In this document: piece after piece, positions 1-8,665 of the stretch
How positions within the stretch are numbered: the stretch's first letter is position 1
Layout of the letters: every line of letters starts with the position of its first letter
The notes under the pieces: model-generated
The model's input: the letters and a program-made list of their open reading frames with translations, nothing else
Database searches by the model: none
What the model was told of the DNA's origin: nothing
From: Arcobacter cloacae
Lineage (GTDB): Bacteria; Campylobacterota; Campylobacteria; Campylobacterales; Arcobacteraceae
DNA length: 64,000 nucleotides
Reading direction: 5' to 3'
Assembly (NCBI RefSeq): GCF_013201935.1
Contig: NZ_CP053833.1
Span: forward strand, 124,001-188,000
Made by a program: the position numbers and the translations under genes

Positions 1-1150
1 CTAAATTTTTATTATCAAAATTTTTATTTGATAGAATAAAATCATTTATTATCTCTTGATAAGTGTAATCTTTAGTCGAAGAAGAAGAAAAATTATAATT
101 GTATAAAAAAGATTTAATTAAAATTTTTTCAAACTCTTCGATACTATTGGCAATTTTTTCATTCTCATCTATGGAAAATTTCTTATAATAAGTCTTTACT
201 ATTTTTTGAAAATATTCATTTTTATAGTAGTCAATATTTTTGTTTTTTAACTCTTTTATCATCTTTAAAAGAAGAATAGAAGCATAATTTCTGAATTTAA
301 AAAATTCTAAATCTTTATCTATATCTTTTTCATATCCAAAGTTATTATTACTTGATAAAGTAAATCCATCTTCTTGTTTTTCAAGGCATAATAAATAGTT
401 TTTAAAATAATTATCTAAATCGTCATTTTCTAAACTTATATTTTCCAAGTGTGAAAAATAATAAAGGTATTTCCCTTGTAAGTTATTTATTTTACAAAGT
501 TCATAATCATCAAGTTCTATAGTGAATTTTACTATATTTATGGTTTCAGTCATTAGTTCAATAATCTCAAAAATATCAGATTTTTTTATTAAATTAATTG
601 AATAACTAGCTATTAATTGAATTAATGTTTTTAGTAAAATTATATATAAATTAAATGTGGAAAAGAAGAGCTTTTTATTTGTAAAAAATAGATTTTTTAA
701 ATGGTTTTCATAAAATCTAAAAATTTCACTTAAAGATTCTAAATCATACTCATTTGATATGTTTATGATATTTTTATCTGTTCCAATAGAAGTTATAAAA
801 ATTATTAAATTTATTTCATTTATGAAGTGAATGTTATCATTATCATTTATTAAATTATTTAATTTTTTATTTAAAAAATCATTTATTTGTTCTTTAAAGA
901 ATATATTATTTAAAAATAGTGCTTCTATATCTTTGGGTAAGTTTTTTTTCTCTTTAGAAAGATTAAAACTATAGTTTATAATATATAAAAAACTTTTTTC
1001 TGTAGAACTAATAAGTTTATTTTCATTTTCTAAAATAGAGTACTTTTCAGTTAAAAAATTTATTTCTTGTATATTTGATTGATATTGTAGTTCTTCATTT
1101 GTAAATAATGAAAAATTAGAGGTGTGATTATTGTTTTTATTTTGAATCAT
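1..1150 (-). CDS. Unrecognised protein, C-terminus cut by window edge
   Basis: An open frame of 383 codons runs without a stop from ATG 1150 to the left edge, so the C-terminus lies outside the window. GGAG sits 8 bases before this ATG; an in-frame ATG four codons upstream (1162) has no ribosome site. The protein is rich in Asn, Lys, Ile and Glu and looks mostly helical. It has no signal peptide and no motif I recognise, though the segment around codons 170-190 is hydrophobic. It is divergent from thiC. A known domain could lie in the missing part, so I assign no function. The long open frame with a good ribosome site makes it likely real. Confidence 0.7.
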   Translation of the reverse strand, partial: MIQNKNNNHTSNFSLFTNEELQYQSNIQEINFLTEKYSILENENKLISSTEKSFLYIINYSFNLSKEKKNLPKDIEALFLNNIFFKEQINDFLNKKLNNLINDNDNIHFINEINLIIFITSIGTDKNIINISNEYDLESLSEIFRFYENHLKNLFFTNKKLFFSTFNLYIILLKTLIQLIASYSINLIKKSDIFEIIELMTETINIVKFTIELDDYELCKINNLQGKYLYYFSHLENISLENDDLDNYFKNYLLCLEKQEDGFTLSSNNNFGYEKDIDKDLEFFKFRNYASILLLKMIKELKNKNIDYYKNEYFQKIVKTYYKKFSIDENEKIANSIEEFEKILIKSFLYNYNFSSSSTKDYTYQEIINDFILSNKNFDNKNL

Positions 1151-1255
1151 TGCACGCTCCATATCTATTTATTAAATATTATATAGAAAAGAAACTTATA
1201 TCAATAATAATTTCAAAATATCTAAACTCCTTAAGGTTATATAAATATATTTGGC

Positions 1256-1261
1256 TATAAT
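1256..1261 (+). promoter_or_regulatory. -10 box of the thiC promoter
   Basis: TATAAT preceded by TTTGGC, the extended -10 style common in Campylobacterota, with no clear -35 box. It lies 36 bases before the thiC start. GCTATAATC recurs before leuC at 50812. No TPP riboswitch fits in the short leader. Confidence 0.6.
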
Positions 1262-1288
1262 CACCTTACAATTTAAAAAATATTATAG

Positions 1289-2650
<1,362 letters not shown>

Positions 2651-2677
2651 TTAAGATAAAAATTATCCTATTTAAAA

Positions 2678-2683
2678 TATAAT
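2678..2683 (+). promoter_or_regulatory. -10 box of the mrp promoter
   Basis: TATAAT lies 33 bases before the mrp ATG in the 66-base gap after thiC, so mrp probably has its own promoter. Confidence 0.5.
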
Positions 2684-2716
2684 ACAGTGATTAAAAAAAT
2701 ATAAAGGAATTTTTAT

Positions 2717-3907
2717 ATGGCAAATGTAGAAAATATTAAAAAAGAGTTAGAAAATATTAAATATCCGGGATTTGCAAAATCTATTATTGATTTTGGATTT
2801 GTAAAAGATATTCAAGTAGATGGAACAAATTGTTCTATTCTTCTTGATATAACTTCAACAGCTCCAGAAGTTGAAGCACAATTAAGAAAAGAGATTACAG
2901 CATGTATGAATGCTCTTGGATTAAATGTATCTTTGAATTTTAATAAACCTCAAGAGATTAAACAAGCAAGTAATAGTGTAAGTGGTAAAAATATTGCACC
3001 TCAAATTAAAAAAATTGTTATGGTTAGTTCAGGAAAAGGTGGAGTAGGAAAATCAACTACAACTGTAAACTTAGCTGTTGCCTCTGCGATGCAGGGTAAA
3101 AGAGTTGGTATTTTAGATGCTGATATTTATGGACCAAACATTCCTCGAATGATGGGATTAAATGGAAAAGAAGTTGAAGTTGTAGGAGATAAAGCAAAAC
3201 CATTAAATGCTTATGGTGTTGATGTAATGTCTATGGGAATGCTGATGGAAGAAGGTCAAGCTCTTATTTGGAGAGGTGCTATGATTATGAAAGCAATCCA
3301 ACAACTTTTAAGAGATATTTTATGGGAAGAGTTAGATATTTTATTTATTGATATGCCTCCAGGAACTGGTGATGCACAATTAACTTTAGCTCAAAGTGTA
3401 CCTGTAAGTGCGGGAATAAATGTTACAACTCCTCAACATGTTGCACTTGATGATTCAAGAAGAAGTTTAGATATGTTTAAAAAACTTCATATTCCAGTTG
3501 CTGGAATTGTTGAGAATATGAGTGGATTTATTTGCCCTTCATGTAATACTGAATCTGATATTTTTGGAATGGGTACATGTGAAGCATTGGCAGTACAGTA
3601 TAATACACAAGTATTAGGAAATCTTCCAATTGAACCTGCTATTAGAGAAGGTGGAGATAGTGGAAAGCCAATAGTATATTTTAATCCTGAGTCAATTTCA
3701 GCAAAAAGATATATGATTGCAGCTGATAAATTAATTCAATTTTTAGCAAGTGTTGATGACAATATTGATAACTCAGCAATTCAACCAATTATGCCAGCAG
3801 GTGTAAGTGCTTGTTCAACAGAAGGTCAAAAAATCAAAGCTGAACACGAAGCAAATCAAAAAGCTAAAAGTGGTGGAAGTTGTGGAACAGGATGTGGTTG
3901 TCACTAA
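2717..3907 (+). CDS. mrp: Mrp/ApbC iron-sulfur cluster carrier ATPase
   Basis: Mrp/ApbC proteins are cytoplasmic P-loop ATPases that carry and deliver Fe-S clusters. Residues 1 to about 90 form the MIP18/DUF59 domain. The deviant Walker A GKGGVGKS is at 106-113, and DADIYGPNIPRMMG and IDMPPGTGDAQLT follow as in NBP35-type ATPases. The CPSC pair (in FICPSCNTES) is the cluster-binding motif at the dimer interface. The tail is Cys-rich (CGTGCGCH), a variable extension that could add metal ligands. The start at ATG 2717 has AAGGAA about 8 bases upstream. It follows thiC, itself an Fe-S enzyme, on the same strand; that link is suggestive only. Confidence 0.95.
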   Translation: MANVENIKKELENIKYPGFAKSIIDFGFVKDIQVDGTNCSILLDITSTAPEVEAQLRKEITACMNALGLNVSLNFNKPQEIKQASNSVSGKNIAPQIKKIVMVSSGKGGVGKSTTTVNLAVASAMQGKRVGILDADIYGPNIPRMMGLNGKEVEVVGDKAKPLNAYGVDVMSMGMLMEEGQALIWRGAMIMKAIQQLLRDILWEELDILFIDMPPGTGDAQLTLAQSVPVSAGINVTTPQHVALDDSRRSLDMFKKLHIPVAGIVENMSGFICPSCNTESDIFGMGTCEALAVQYNTQVLGNLPIEPAIREGGDSGKPIVYFNPESISAKRYMIAADKLIQFLASVDDNIDNSAIQPIMPAGVSACSTEGQKIKAEHEANQKAKSGGSCGTGCGCH

Positions 3908-3913
3908 AGATTA

Positions 3914-3943
3914 GATAAAAAGAGGTTAAAAACTCTTTTTATC
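3914..3943. terminator. Bidirectional terminator between mrp and the zinc-finger gene
   Basis: Perfect 11-bp stem (GATAAAAAGAG, 3914-3924, with its complement at 3933-3943) and an 8-base loop. The T-rich arm lies on the plus strand side. It overlaps the stop of the convergent minus-strand gene. Confidence 0.7.
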
Positions 3944-4193
3944 CACATTTATAATATTCTTGATATAGCTCTTCAATTTTCTCTTTTACAAGTTTTTCAT
4001 GCCAATTATGTCTTTTTGCGAATATTTTTATCTCAAATTCCCTTTGTTCACTAGAACAGAAAAAATATAATTTCTTTATAAAAGGTTTTGGAACAGAGAT
4101 TACAATTTTTTGAAAAAAGCTCTCTTTACATTCATTTGAACAAAAAACTTTTGATATAGGTATCTTTTTAGAGCAGTATTGACAGTTTGTCAT
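3939..4193 (-). CDS. Small two-CxxC zinc-finger-like protein
   Basis: An 84-residue protein I cannot name. The N-terminus has CQYCSKK (C4, C7) and FCSNECKES (C18, C22), a spacing seen in small zinc-ribbon or treble-clef proteins, so it probably binds a metal; there is a further Cys pair near the C-terminus. The rest is basic and amphipathic. It has a good ribosome site (AAGGAGTTACT before ATG 4193) and its own promoter (TATAAT, 4219-4224). The -35 region of that promoter is covered by the perfect palindrome at 4239-4257. The same palindrome and geometry occur before ribA, so both genes may answer to one regulator. Function unknown. Confidence 0.75.
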   Translation of the reverse strand: MTNCQYCSKKIPISKVFCSNECKESFFQKIVISVPKPFIKKLYFFCSSEQREFEIKIFAKRHNWHEKLVKEKIEELYQEYYKCG

Positions 4194-4218
4194 AGTAACT
4201 CCTTTTTTTAAAATTTAC

Positions 4219-4224
4219 ATTATA
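4219..4224 (-). promoter_or_regulatory. -10 box of the zinc-finger gene promoter
   Basis: TATAAT on the minus strand, 25 bases before ATG 4193. A TTGCAT -35-like element (4240-4245) lies 15 bp upstream, inside the palindrome. Confidence 0.6.
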
Positions 4225-4238
4225 ACAATGCATTATTA

Positions 4239-4257
4239 AATGCAACTTAGTTGCATT
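4239..4257. promoter_or_regulatory. Perfect 9-1-9 palindrome, candidate operator (copy 1)
   Basis: AATGCAACTTAGTTGCATT is a perfect inverted repeat of two 9-base arms around one central base. Its core TGCAACT-N-AGTTGCA recurs at 7997-8015. It covers the -35 region of the minus-strand gene starting at 4193. The 7-1-7 core layout is that of Fur-family operators, but the regulator is unknown. Confidence 0.6.
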
Positions 4258-4271
4258 ATTTTTATGTTTAT

Positions 4272-4955
4272 TCAAGAATTTTTTCTTGAGTTCTTCTCTT
4301 CAATTCCTGAAATTCCAAATCTTCTTGCTAATTCTTGTTTTACTCTATCAGGACTTATATTTTTAGAAGCAAGAGCAACTAGCATATGATATGTAACATC
4401 GGCTGCTTCATAAATAATCTCTTCTTCGTTATCATCTTTAATTGCAAATGTAAACTCACCAGATTCTTCTACTATTTTCTTTAGCATAGAATTTTGTTTA
4501 CCTTGAAGAAGTTTTGCTGTATATGACTTTGTTGGGTCATCATTCTTTTTCTCTTGAATAGTATGATATAAAGTATCTATAACTCCATACGCAGCACTTG
4601 TATCAATTTGAATTTCACTAATAGTTTCGTTTGTAGTTAAATTTGTAAAGAAACAAGATTTTCTTCCTGTATGACAAGCGACACCTTCTTGATTTACTTT
4701 TAATAGTATCGTATCATTATCACAATCTAGTAAAATTTCTACAATTTCTTGAAGATGATTTGAACTTTCACCTTTTTTCCAAATTCTTTGACGACTCCTA
4801 CTAAAATAGTGTGCATAATTTGTTTTGATTGTTAATTCTAACGCTTCTTTATTCATATATGCAAGCATTAAAACTTCGTTTGTTGTTGCATCTTGTGTAA
4901 TTACTGGGATTAAGTTATCCATTTTTACCCAGTCAATTTTATTTAATTGTTCCAT
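4272..4955 (-). CDS. hisIE: Bifunctional phosphoribosyl-AMP cyclohydrolase/phosphoribosyl-ATP pyrophosphatase
   Basis: A fused enzyme for two consecutive early steps of histidine synthesis: HisE hydrolyses phosphoribosyl-ATP to phosphoribosyl-AMP, then HisI opens the purine ring. The HisI domain (about residues 1-115) shows WKKGESSNHLQ, the metal-binding D77-C-D79-N-D81 cluster, C94 in GVACHTG and C101. The HisE domain (about 130-220) shows KKIVEESGE and EAADVTYH. The length of 227 residues is normal for the fusion. A GGTAAT site precedes ATG 4955. No other his gene is nearby, so the pathway genes are scattered here. Confidence 0.96.
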   Translation of the reverse strand: MEQLNKIDWVKMDNLIPVITQDATTNEVLMLAYMNKEALELTIKTNYAHYFSRSRQRIWKKGESSNHLQEIVEILLDCDNDTILLKVNQEGVACHTGRKSCFFTNLTTNETISEIQIDTSAAYGVIDTLYHTIQEKKNDDPTKSYTAKLLQGKQNSMLKKIVEESGEFTFAIKDDNEEEIIYEAADVTYHMLVALASKNISPDRVKQELARRFGISGIEEKNSRKNS

Positions 4956-4964
4956 TAATTACCT

Positions 4965-5099
4965 TTAAAATTTTGTTTTAACATCAATTTTAACTTCTAC
5001 TATGTTTAAAAGTTTAGAATTAAAACCAATATTTATATCAAAACTATTAATTGTATTTTTCATCTTCTTTTTTTTCTTTAAACTTTTTGATATTTTCAT
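4965..5099 (-). CDS. Possible small protein upstream of hisIE
   Basis: A 44-codon frame with a Lys-rich N-terminus (MKISKSLKKKKKMKN) ends 9 bases before hisIE on the same strand; a second in-frame ATG lies at codon 13. Upstream of the inner ATG is only A-rich sequence with GAAG, a weak ribosome site. It fills most of the 242-base gap between the SPFH gene and hisIE. It could be a leader peptide or chance in AT-rich DNA. I cannot assign a function. Confidence 0.2.
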   Translation of the reverse strand: MKISKSLKKKKKMKNTINSFDINIGFNSKLLNIVEVKIDVKTKF

Positions 5100-5171
5100 A
5101 TCTTGAATTTTATTTTTTTTAGAAAATTAAGAAAAAATAGAAAATAAAAAAGATTTTATATATTTTATTTT

Positions 5172-5196
5172 AAAGAAGCAGAAAATCTGCTTCTTT
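5172..5196. terminator. Hairpin after the SPFH gene
   Basis: Perfect 11-bp stem AAAGAAGCAGA/TCTGCTTCTTT with a 3-base loop, starting at the stop codon end of the SPFH gene. The T-rich tract on the minus strand is short. Confidence 0.6.
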
Positions 5197-5197
5197 A

Positions 5198-6271
5198 TTA
5201 TTGATTAATTGCTGCGTCTCTTGATTTGTCTTTTGTATCAACCCAGATATTTGGAGTTGAACCACCAGGAGTTAAGAAAATTTTAGCATCTTTATTTTCT
5301 CTTAATGCTTCATTAAATTTACCTTGAACTTCAATTTGTTGCATATGTAACAAGTTTGGAGTTAAAGATTGAGCTATCTCTTTATTTGCAGCTGCCTGAG
5401 CTTTTGCTTCAATTGTTACAGCATCTGCTTTACCTTGAGCTTCAATTCTTTTAGCTTCAGCTTCTCCAGTTGCAAGTGCAGCTCTTTTTTCAGCCTCTTG
5501 TTTTGCTCTTTGAACTTCGTATCTTACTCTTTCAGCTTCTTGATTTGCTATTTGAACTTTTTCAATTTGTTCTTTTATTTTTTCAGGAAGTACTATCTCT
5601 TTTAATTGAACAGATTCAACAATAACTGCATCTTTAGATCTCTCTTTTACTTTTTCTTTGATTAATCTATCAAGGCTTTCAGCTACTTCATTTCTTCTCA
5701 TAGGAAGAACTTCAGCATTGTATCCTCCAAGAACACTTCTTGCAACTTCTCCAACAACTTGATTTACGATTTTATCTTCCCATGATGGTCCCCATGTTGC
5801 TATTGTTTCAGGAACACCACTTGCAATAATGTTATATTGAACTGTTAATTCAATAGAGATTGGTAAACCTCTTGAATCAAGAACGTTAATTGCAGGATTA
5901 TTTTTGATACTTTGATCAAAAGAACCTATACTTTGAGTATTCATATATGTTAGAAGTCTAACTTTTGTATCAACTACAATAACCTTTTGTAATACAGGAA
6001 TATAAAAATGAAAACCTGGATTTAAAGCATCTTTATCATATTTTCCAGTTGTTGCTTTGATTCCCACTTGTCCAGATTCTATAATAACAAATGGTTTGAA
6101 TAAAAACAATGCTCCAATTATTATAATTACTACATAAAGCATTCCAGCTTTTTTACCAAAATTTTTGAAAAATTCAGGTGTTTCAAAAGGTGGTTGAAAA
6201 TTTCCACCATTTCCACCTCCGCCATTATTTTGCTGTTGACGGTTTTTAAAATAGTCGTTGTCTATAGGCAT
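5198..6271 (-). CDS. SPFH/prohibitin-family membrane protein (HflK/HflC-like)
   Basis: SPFH proteins form large membrane-bound rings that organise membrane domains and hold proteases such as FtsH. The first 25 residues are Gln/Asn/Gly-rich with a GGGGNGG run, as in the N-terminus of HflK. A single membrane segment (about residues 43-62) is followed by the SPFH domain starting at IIESGQVGIKATTG. A long Ala/Glu/Lys-rich coiled coil (about 235-300, with EAERVRYEVQRAKQEAEKRA) precedes a loose C-terminus. Campylobacter has one similar stand-alone gene. No HflC partner or ftsH is adjacent, so the name HflK would be too specific. AAGGAAAAATATG gives the start at 6271. Confidence 0.9.
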   Translation of the reverse strand: MPIDNDYFKNRQQQNNGGGGNGGNFQPPFETPEFFKNFGKKAGMLYVVIIIIGALFLFKPFVIIESGQVGIKATTGKYDKDALNPGFHFYIPVLQKVIVVDTKVRLLTYMNTQSIGSFDQSIKNNPAINVLDSRGLPISIELTVQYNIIASGVPETIATWGPSWEDKIVNQVVGEVARSVLGGYNAEVLPMRRNEVAESLDRLIKEKVKERSKDAVIVESVQLKEIVLPEKIKEQIEKVQIANQEAERVRYEVQRAKQEAEKRAALATGEAEAKRIEAQGKADAVTIEAKAQAAANKEIAQSLTPNLLHMQQIEVQGKFNEALRENKDAKIFLTPGGSTPNIWVDTKDKSRDAAINQ

Positions 6272-6313
6272 ATTTTTCCTTGTTTAATATTTTATGGATA
6301 ATATTAATTAAGT

Positions 6314-7234
6314 TTAGTTAACGTAAGTTAAATACTTAATATATTTCTCATTTTTTCCAGCTACTACATCAAAGTATGCTGATTGGATTTTTTCTGTTAT
6401 TGGACCTCTTGAACCACATCCAATAACTCTTGAATCAACATCTCTAATTGGAGTAATTTCAGCCGCAGTTCCTGTGAAGAATGCCTCATCTGCAATATAA
6501 ACTTCTTCTCTAGAAATTCTTCTTCTAACAACTTCAATTCCCATATCAGCAGCTAATTCAATAACAGTTGCTTGAGTAATTGATTCTAAAGAGTTATCAT
6601 TTGGAGGAGTGATTAATTTTCCATCTCTAACAATAAAGAAACAAGCACCTGAAGCTTCAGCAATATAACCTTGGTCATCTCTTAATAATGCTTCATCATA
6701 TCCAGCTTCAACAGCTTCAAATTTTGCCATTTGTGAATTTAAGTAGTTTGCAACCGCTTTTGCTTTTCCCATTCCTGAAGTATTTGGAGTTCTTGTAAAT
6801 GAAGAAATTTTAACTCTTACACCTTTTTTTAATCCTTCTTCTCCCAAATAAGCTCCCCATTCCCATGCAGAAACAGAAACTTTTACAGGTGCATCTTTGT
6901 GATAAAGTCCCATAACTCCATAACCTAGATAAACTAAAGGTCTAATATAAGCACCTTCAAATAATTCATTTTTTTGTAATAATTCAACTTGTGCTTTATT
7001 TAATTCTTCAAGTGTAAAAGGAACATTCATTAGTGTCATTTTTGAAGAGTTTATTAATCTTTGAGTATGCTCATTTAATTTAAAAATTGCACATCTTCCA
7101 TCAACTGTTTTATAAGCTTTAGTACCTTCAATAGCACCGTTTCCATAGTGTAAAGTATGACTTAAAACATGTACTTTTGCATCATGCCAATTTACAAATT
7201 CTCCATCCATCCATATATATTTTGCTTCAGTCAT
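6314..7234 (-). CDS. ilvE: Branched-chain amino acid aminotransferase
   Basis: IlvE transfers the amino group between glutamate and the keto acids of leucine, isoleucine and valine using PLP. The 306 residues match class IV aminotransferases. LHYGNGAIEGTKAY is the N-terminal signature. K159, in KAVANYLNSQ, aligns with the PLP lysine of E. coli IlvE, and YIAEASGACFF is the cofactor-binding segment. The start ATG 7234 has AGGAAT upstream. It is followed after 42 bases by the SPFH gene on the same strand. A strong inverted repeat lies in the divergent region upstream (7295-7331). Confidence 0.96.
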   Translation of the reverse strand: MTEAKYIWMDGEFVNWHDAKVHVLSHTLHYGNGAIEGTKAYKTVDGRCAIFKLNEHTQRLINSSKMTLMNVPFTLEELNKAQVELLQKNELFEGAYIRPLVYLGYGVMGLYHKDAPVKVSVSAWEWGAYLGEEGLKKGVRVKISSFTRTPNTSGMGKAKAVANYLNSQMAKFEAVEAGYDEALLRDDQGYIAEASGACFFIVRDGKLITPPNDNSLESITQATVIELAADMGIEVVRRRISREEVYIADEAFFTGTAAEITPIRDVDSRVIGCGSRGPITEKIQSAYFDVVAGKNEKYIKYLTYVN

Positions 7235-7294
7235 TTTATAAATTCCTAATGATTAATTTTTTTAGCTTTTATTTTATCTAAGATAATTAAAAAT

Positions 7295-7331
7295 AACTCT
7301 TAAATGAATTATAATTAGACATTTAAGAGTT
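7295..7331. repeat. 12-bp perfect inverted repeat between divergent ilvE and a lipoprotein gene
   Basis: AACTCTTAAATG (7295-7306) and CATTTAAGAGTT (7320-7331) pair perfectly around a 13-base loop that holds a plus-strand TATAAT (7310-7315). T-rich sequence follows on both strands. It could be a terminator of an unseen short RNA, an operator, or a hairpin in a leader. Confidence 0.6.
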
Positions 7332-7380
7332 TTTAATGGTATATTAAATAGTAAATAAAATCTAAAAGGCAGTTTTAAAT

Positions 7381-7995
7381 ATGTTTAAAAATATTTCATT
7401 ATTATTTATGGTTTTAATTTTTATTGTAGGTTGTAGTGTTAATCAAGTTAATGTTAATAATTCATCTGTTCAAGAAAAGAAAATAGAAAGAGAACCTATT
7501 TCTAAAGAGTTTTTGGATGAGATATCGTATATATTATTTTTATTAAAAAACAATGATTTAGCCACATTAAATTTAAAATATATAAATCCAAAAATAGGTG
7601 TTTATGAAGTTTTTAAAAGTGATATTAATAATAAAGTTGTTTTTAGAAGAAGTTCACAAATAGGTGAAATAAGTGATTTTGTAGAAGATTTTGATATAAA
7701 ACAAGAAACAGTTGATTTTAATTGTAGTCCAGATAATGATGCTTATTATGGTTGGAGTAAAGAAGGAACATTTTTATCAGCAAATATAAAACCTTATTTA
7801 TCACAAATAATAGAACAAGAACATAAAATATTACCAAACAAATATAAAGAAAATGAATTAAAACTTGTAGAATTAATTGAAAAAACAAGTTATGAATTGG
7901 TTGTTACAAACAATACAATTTTTTACTTAACTAAAATTGATAGTAAATGGTATATAACATTAATTGACAATTTAAAAACTGATTGCAGTCATTGA
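7381..7995 (+). CDS. Hypothetical lipoprotein
   Basis: A 204-residue protein with a lipoprotein signal: FKNISLLFMVLIFIVGC, with the lipobox cysteine at C18. An Asn/Ser-rich linker follows. The mature part is Lys/Glu/Asn-rich with isolated Cys residues near 117 and 202. No family is recognised. AAAAGGCAG lies about 8 bases before ATG 7381. Its stop codon abuts the palindrome that controls ribA, so the two genes may be loosely linked. The residue after the lipobox cysteine is Ser, so outer-membrane sorting is plausible but not shown. Confidence 0.8.
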   Translation: MFKNISLLFMVLIFIVGCSVNQVNVNNSSVQEKKIEREPISKEFLDEISYILFLLKNNDLATLNLKYINPKIGVYEVFKSDINNKVVFRRSSQIGEISDFVEDFDIKQETVDFNCSPDNDAYYGWSKEGTFLSANIKPYLSQIIEQEHKILPNKYKENELKLVELIEKTSYELVVTNNTIFYLTKIDSKWYITLIDNLKTDCSH

Positions 7996-7996
7996 T

Positions 7997-8015
7997 TTTG
8001 CAACTAAGTTGCAAA
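7997..8015. promoter_or_regulatory. Perfect 9-1-9 palindrome, candidate operator (copy 2)
   Basis: TTTGCAACTAAGTTGCAAA is a perfect inverted repeat sharing the core TGCAACT-N-AGTTGCA with the site at 4239-4257. Its right half supplies TTGCAA (8009-8014), a -35-like element 15 bp before TAAAAT (8030-8035). That spacing is identical in copy 1. Confidence 0.6.
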
Positions 8016-8029
8016 TAAGAATTGTTAGA

Positions 8030-8035
8030 TAAAAT
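8030..8035 (+). promoter_or_regulatory. -10 box of the ribA promoter
   Basis: TAAAAT, 15 bp downstream of TTGCAA within the palindrome and 25 bases before the preferred ribA ATG at 8061. Confidence 0.5.
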
Positions 8036-8060
8036 TCATAAAAATTTTATGGAAAGAATT

Positions 8061-8636
8061 ATGAATATACAAATATCAAATATAGCAAAATTACCAACTA
8101 AATATGGAAAATTTAAAATTAAAGCTTACAAACAAGAAAATCAAGAACATTTAGCAATTATGAGTGAAGATTTTGAAACATTAGAATCTCCTTATATAAG
8201 AATACATTCAGAATGTTTAACTGGAGATACTTTAGGAAGTCTGAAGTGTGATTGTCAAAATCAATTGGATTTATCTTTAAATTTTATTTCGTTAAATGGT
8301 GGTTTAGTAATTTACCATCGACAAGAAGGAAGAAATATAGGTTTAGTAAATAAAGTAAATGCTTATGCTTTACAAGATTTAGGAAGAAATACCATTGAAG
8401 CCAACCTTGAGTTAGGATTTAAAGAGGATGAAAGAGACTATTCAATTGTAAAATATATCTTTGAAGATTTAGGAATTAAAAAATTAAAATTAATAACAAA
8501 CAATCCTAAAAAAATTGAATATGTTGAGAGTTTAGGAATAAATATCATTGAAAGAATTCCAGCTATTACAAAATCAAATAAGTATAATGAAGGTTATATC
8601 TCAACAAAAAAAGAGCAAATGGGGCATATGTTTTAA
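8061..8636 (+). CDS. ribA: GTP cyclohydrolase II
   Basis: RibA opens the imidazole ring of GTP, the first step of riboflavin synthesis, in the cytoplasm. From ATG 8061 the protein is 191 residues, close to E. coli RibA. The zinc cysteines are C52, C63 and C65 in HSECLTGDTLGSLKCDCQ. YHRQEGRNIGL and NNPKKIEYVESLGI are the GTP and catalytic segments. I prefer 8061 because GGAAAGAATT precedes it; longer in-frame starts (TTG 8022, ATG 8049) have no ribosome site and TTG 8022 lies upstream of the -10 box. It stands alone with no fused RibB domain and carries a palindrome operator, so it may be a regulated copy. Iron control is known for ribBA in Helicobacter, but here it is only a suggestion. Confidence 0.94.
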   Translation: MNIQISNIAKLPTKYGKFKIKAYKQENQEHLAIMSEDFETLESPYIRIHSECLTGDTLGSLKCDCQNQLDLSLNFISLNGGLVIYHRQEGRNIGLVNKVNAYALQDLGRNTIEANLELGFKEDERDYSIVKYIFEDLGIKKLKLITNNPKKIEYVESLGINIIERIPAITKSNKYNEGYISTKKEQMGHMF

Positions 8637-8662
8637 AATAGTATGCTTTTGCATACTATTTT
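8635..8662. terminator. Bidirectional terminator between ribA and the chemoreceptor
   Basis: Perfect 12-bp stem AAAATAGTATGC/GCATACTATTTT with a TTTT loop, between two convergent genes. Confidence 0.8.
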
Positions 8663-8665
8663 AAC

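Noticed and set aside
5002-5106. 34-codon hydrophobic plus-strand frame in the hisIE upstream gap
   Set aside because: No ribosome site and very T-rich; likely chance in AT-rich DNA.
5369-5605. Plus-strand frame opposite the SPFH gene
   Set aside because: Ser/Phe/Cys-rich translation typical of the antisense of a coiled-coil gene; the minus-strand gene is conserved.
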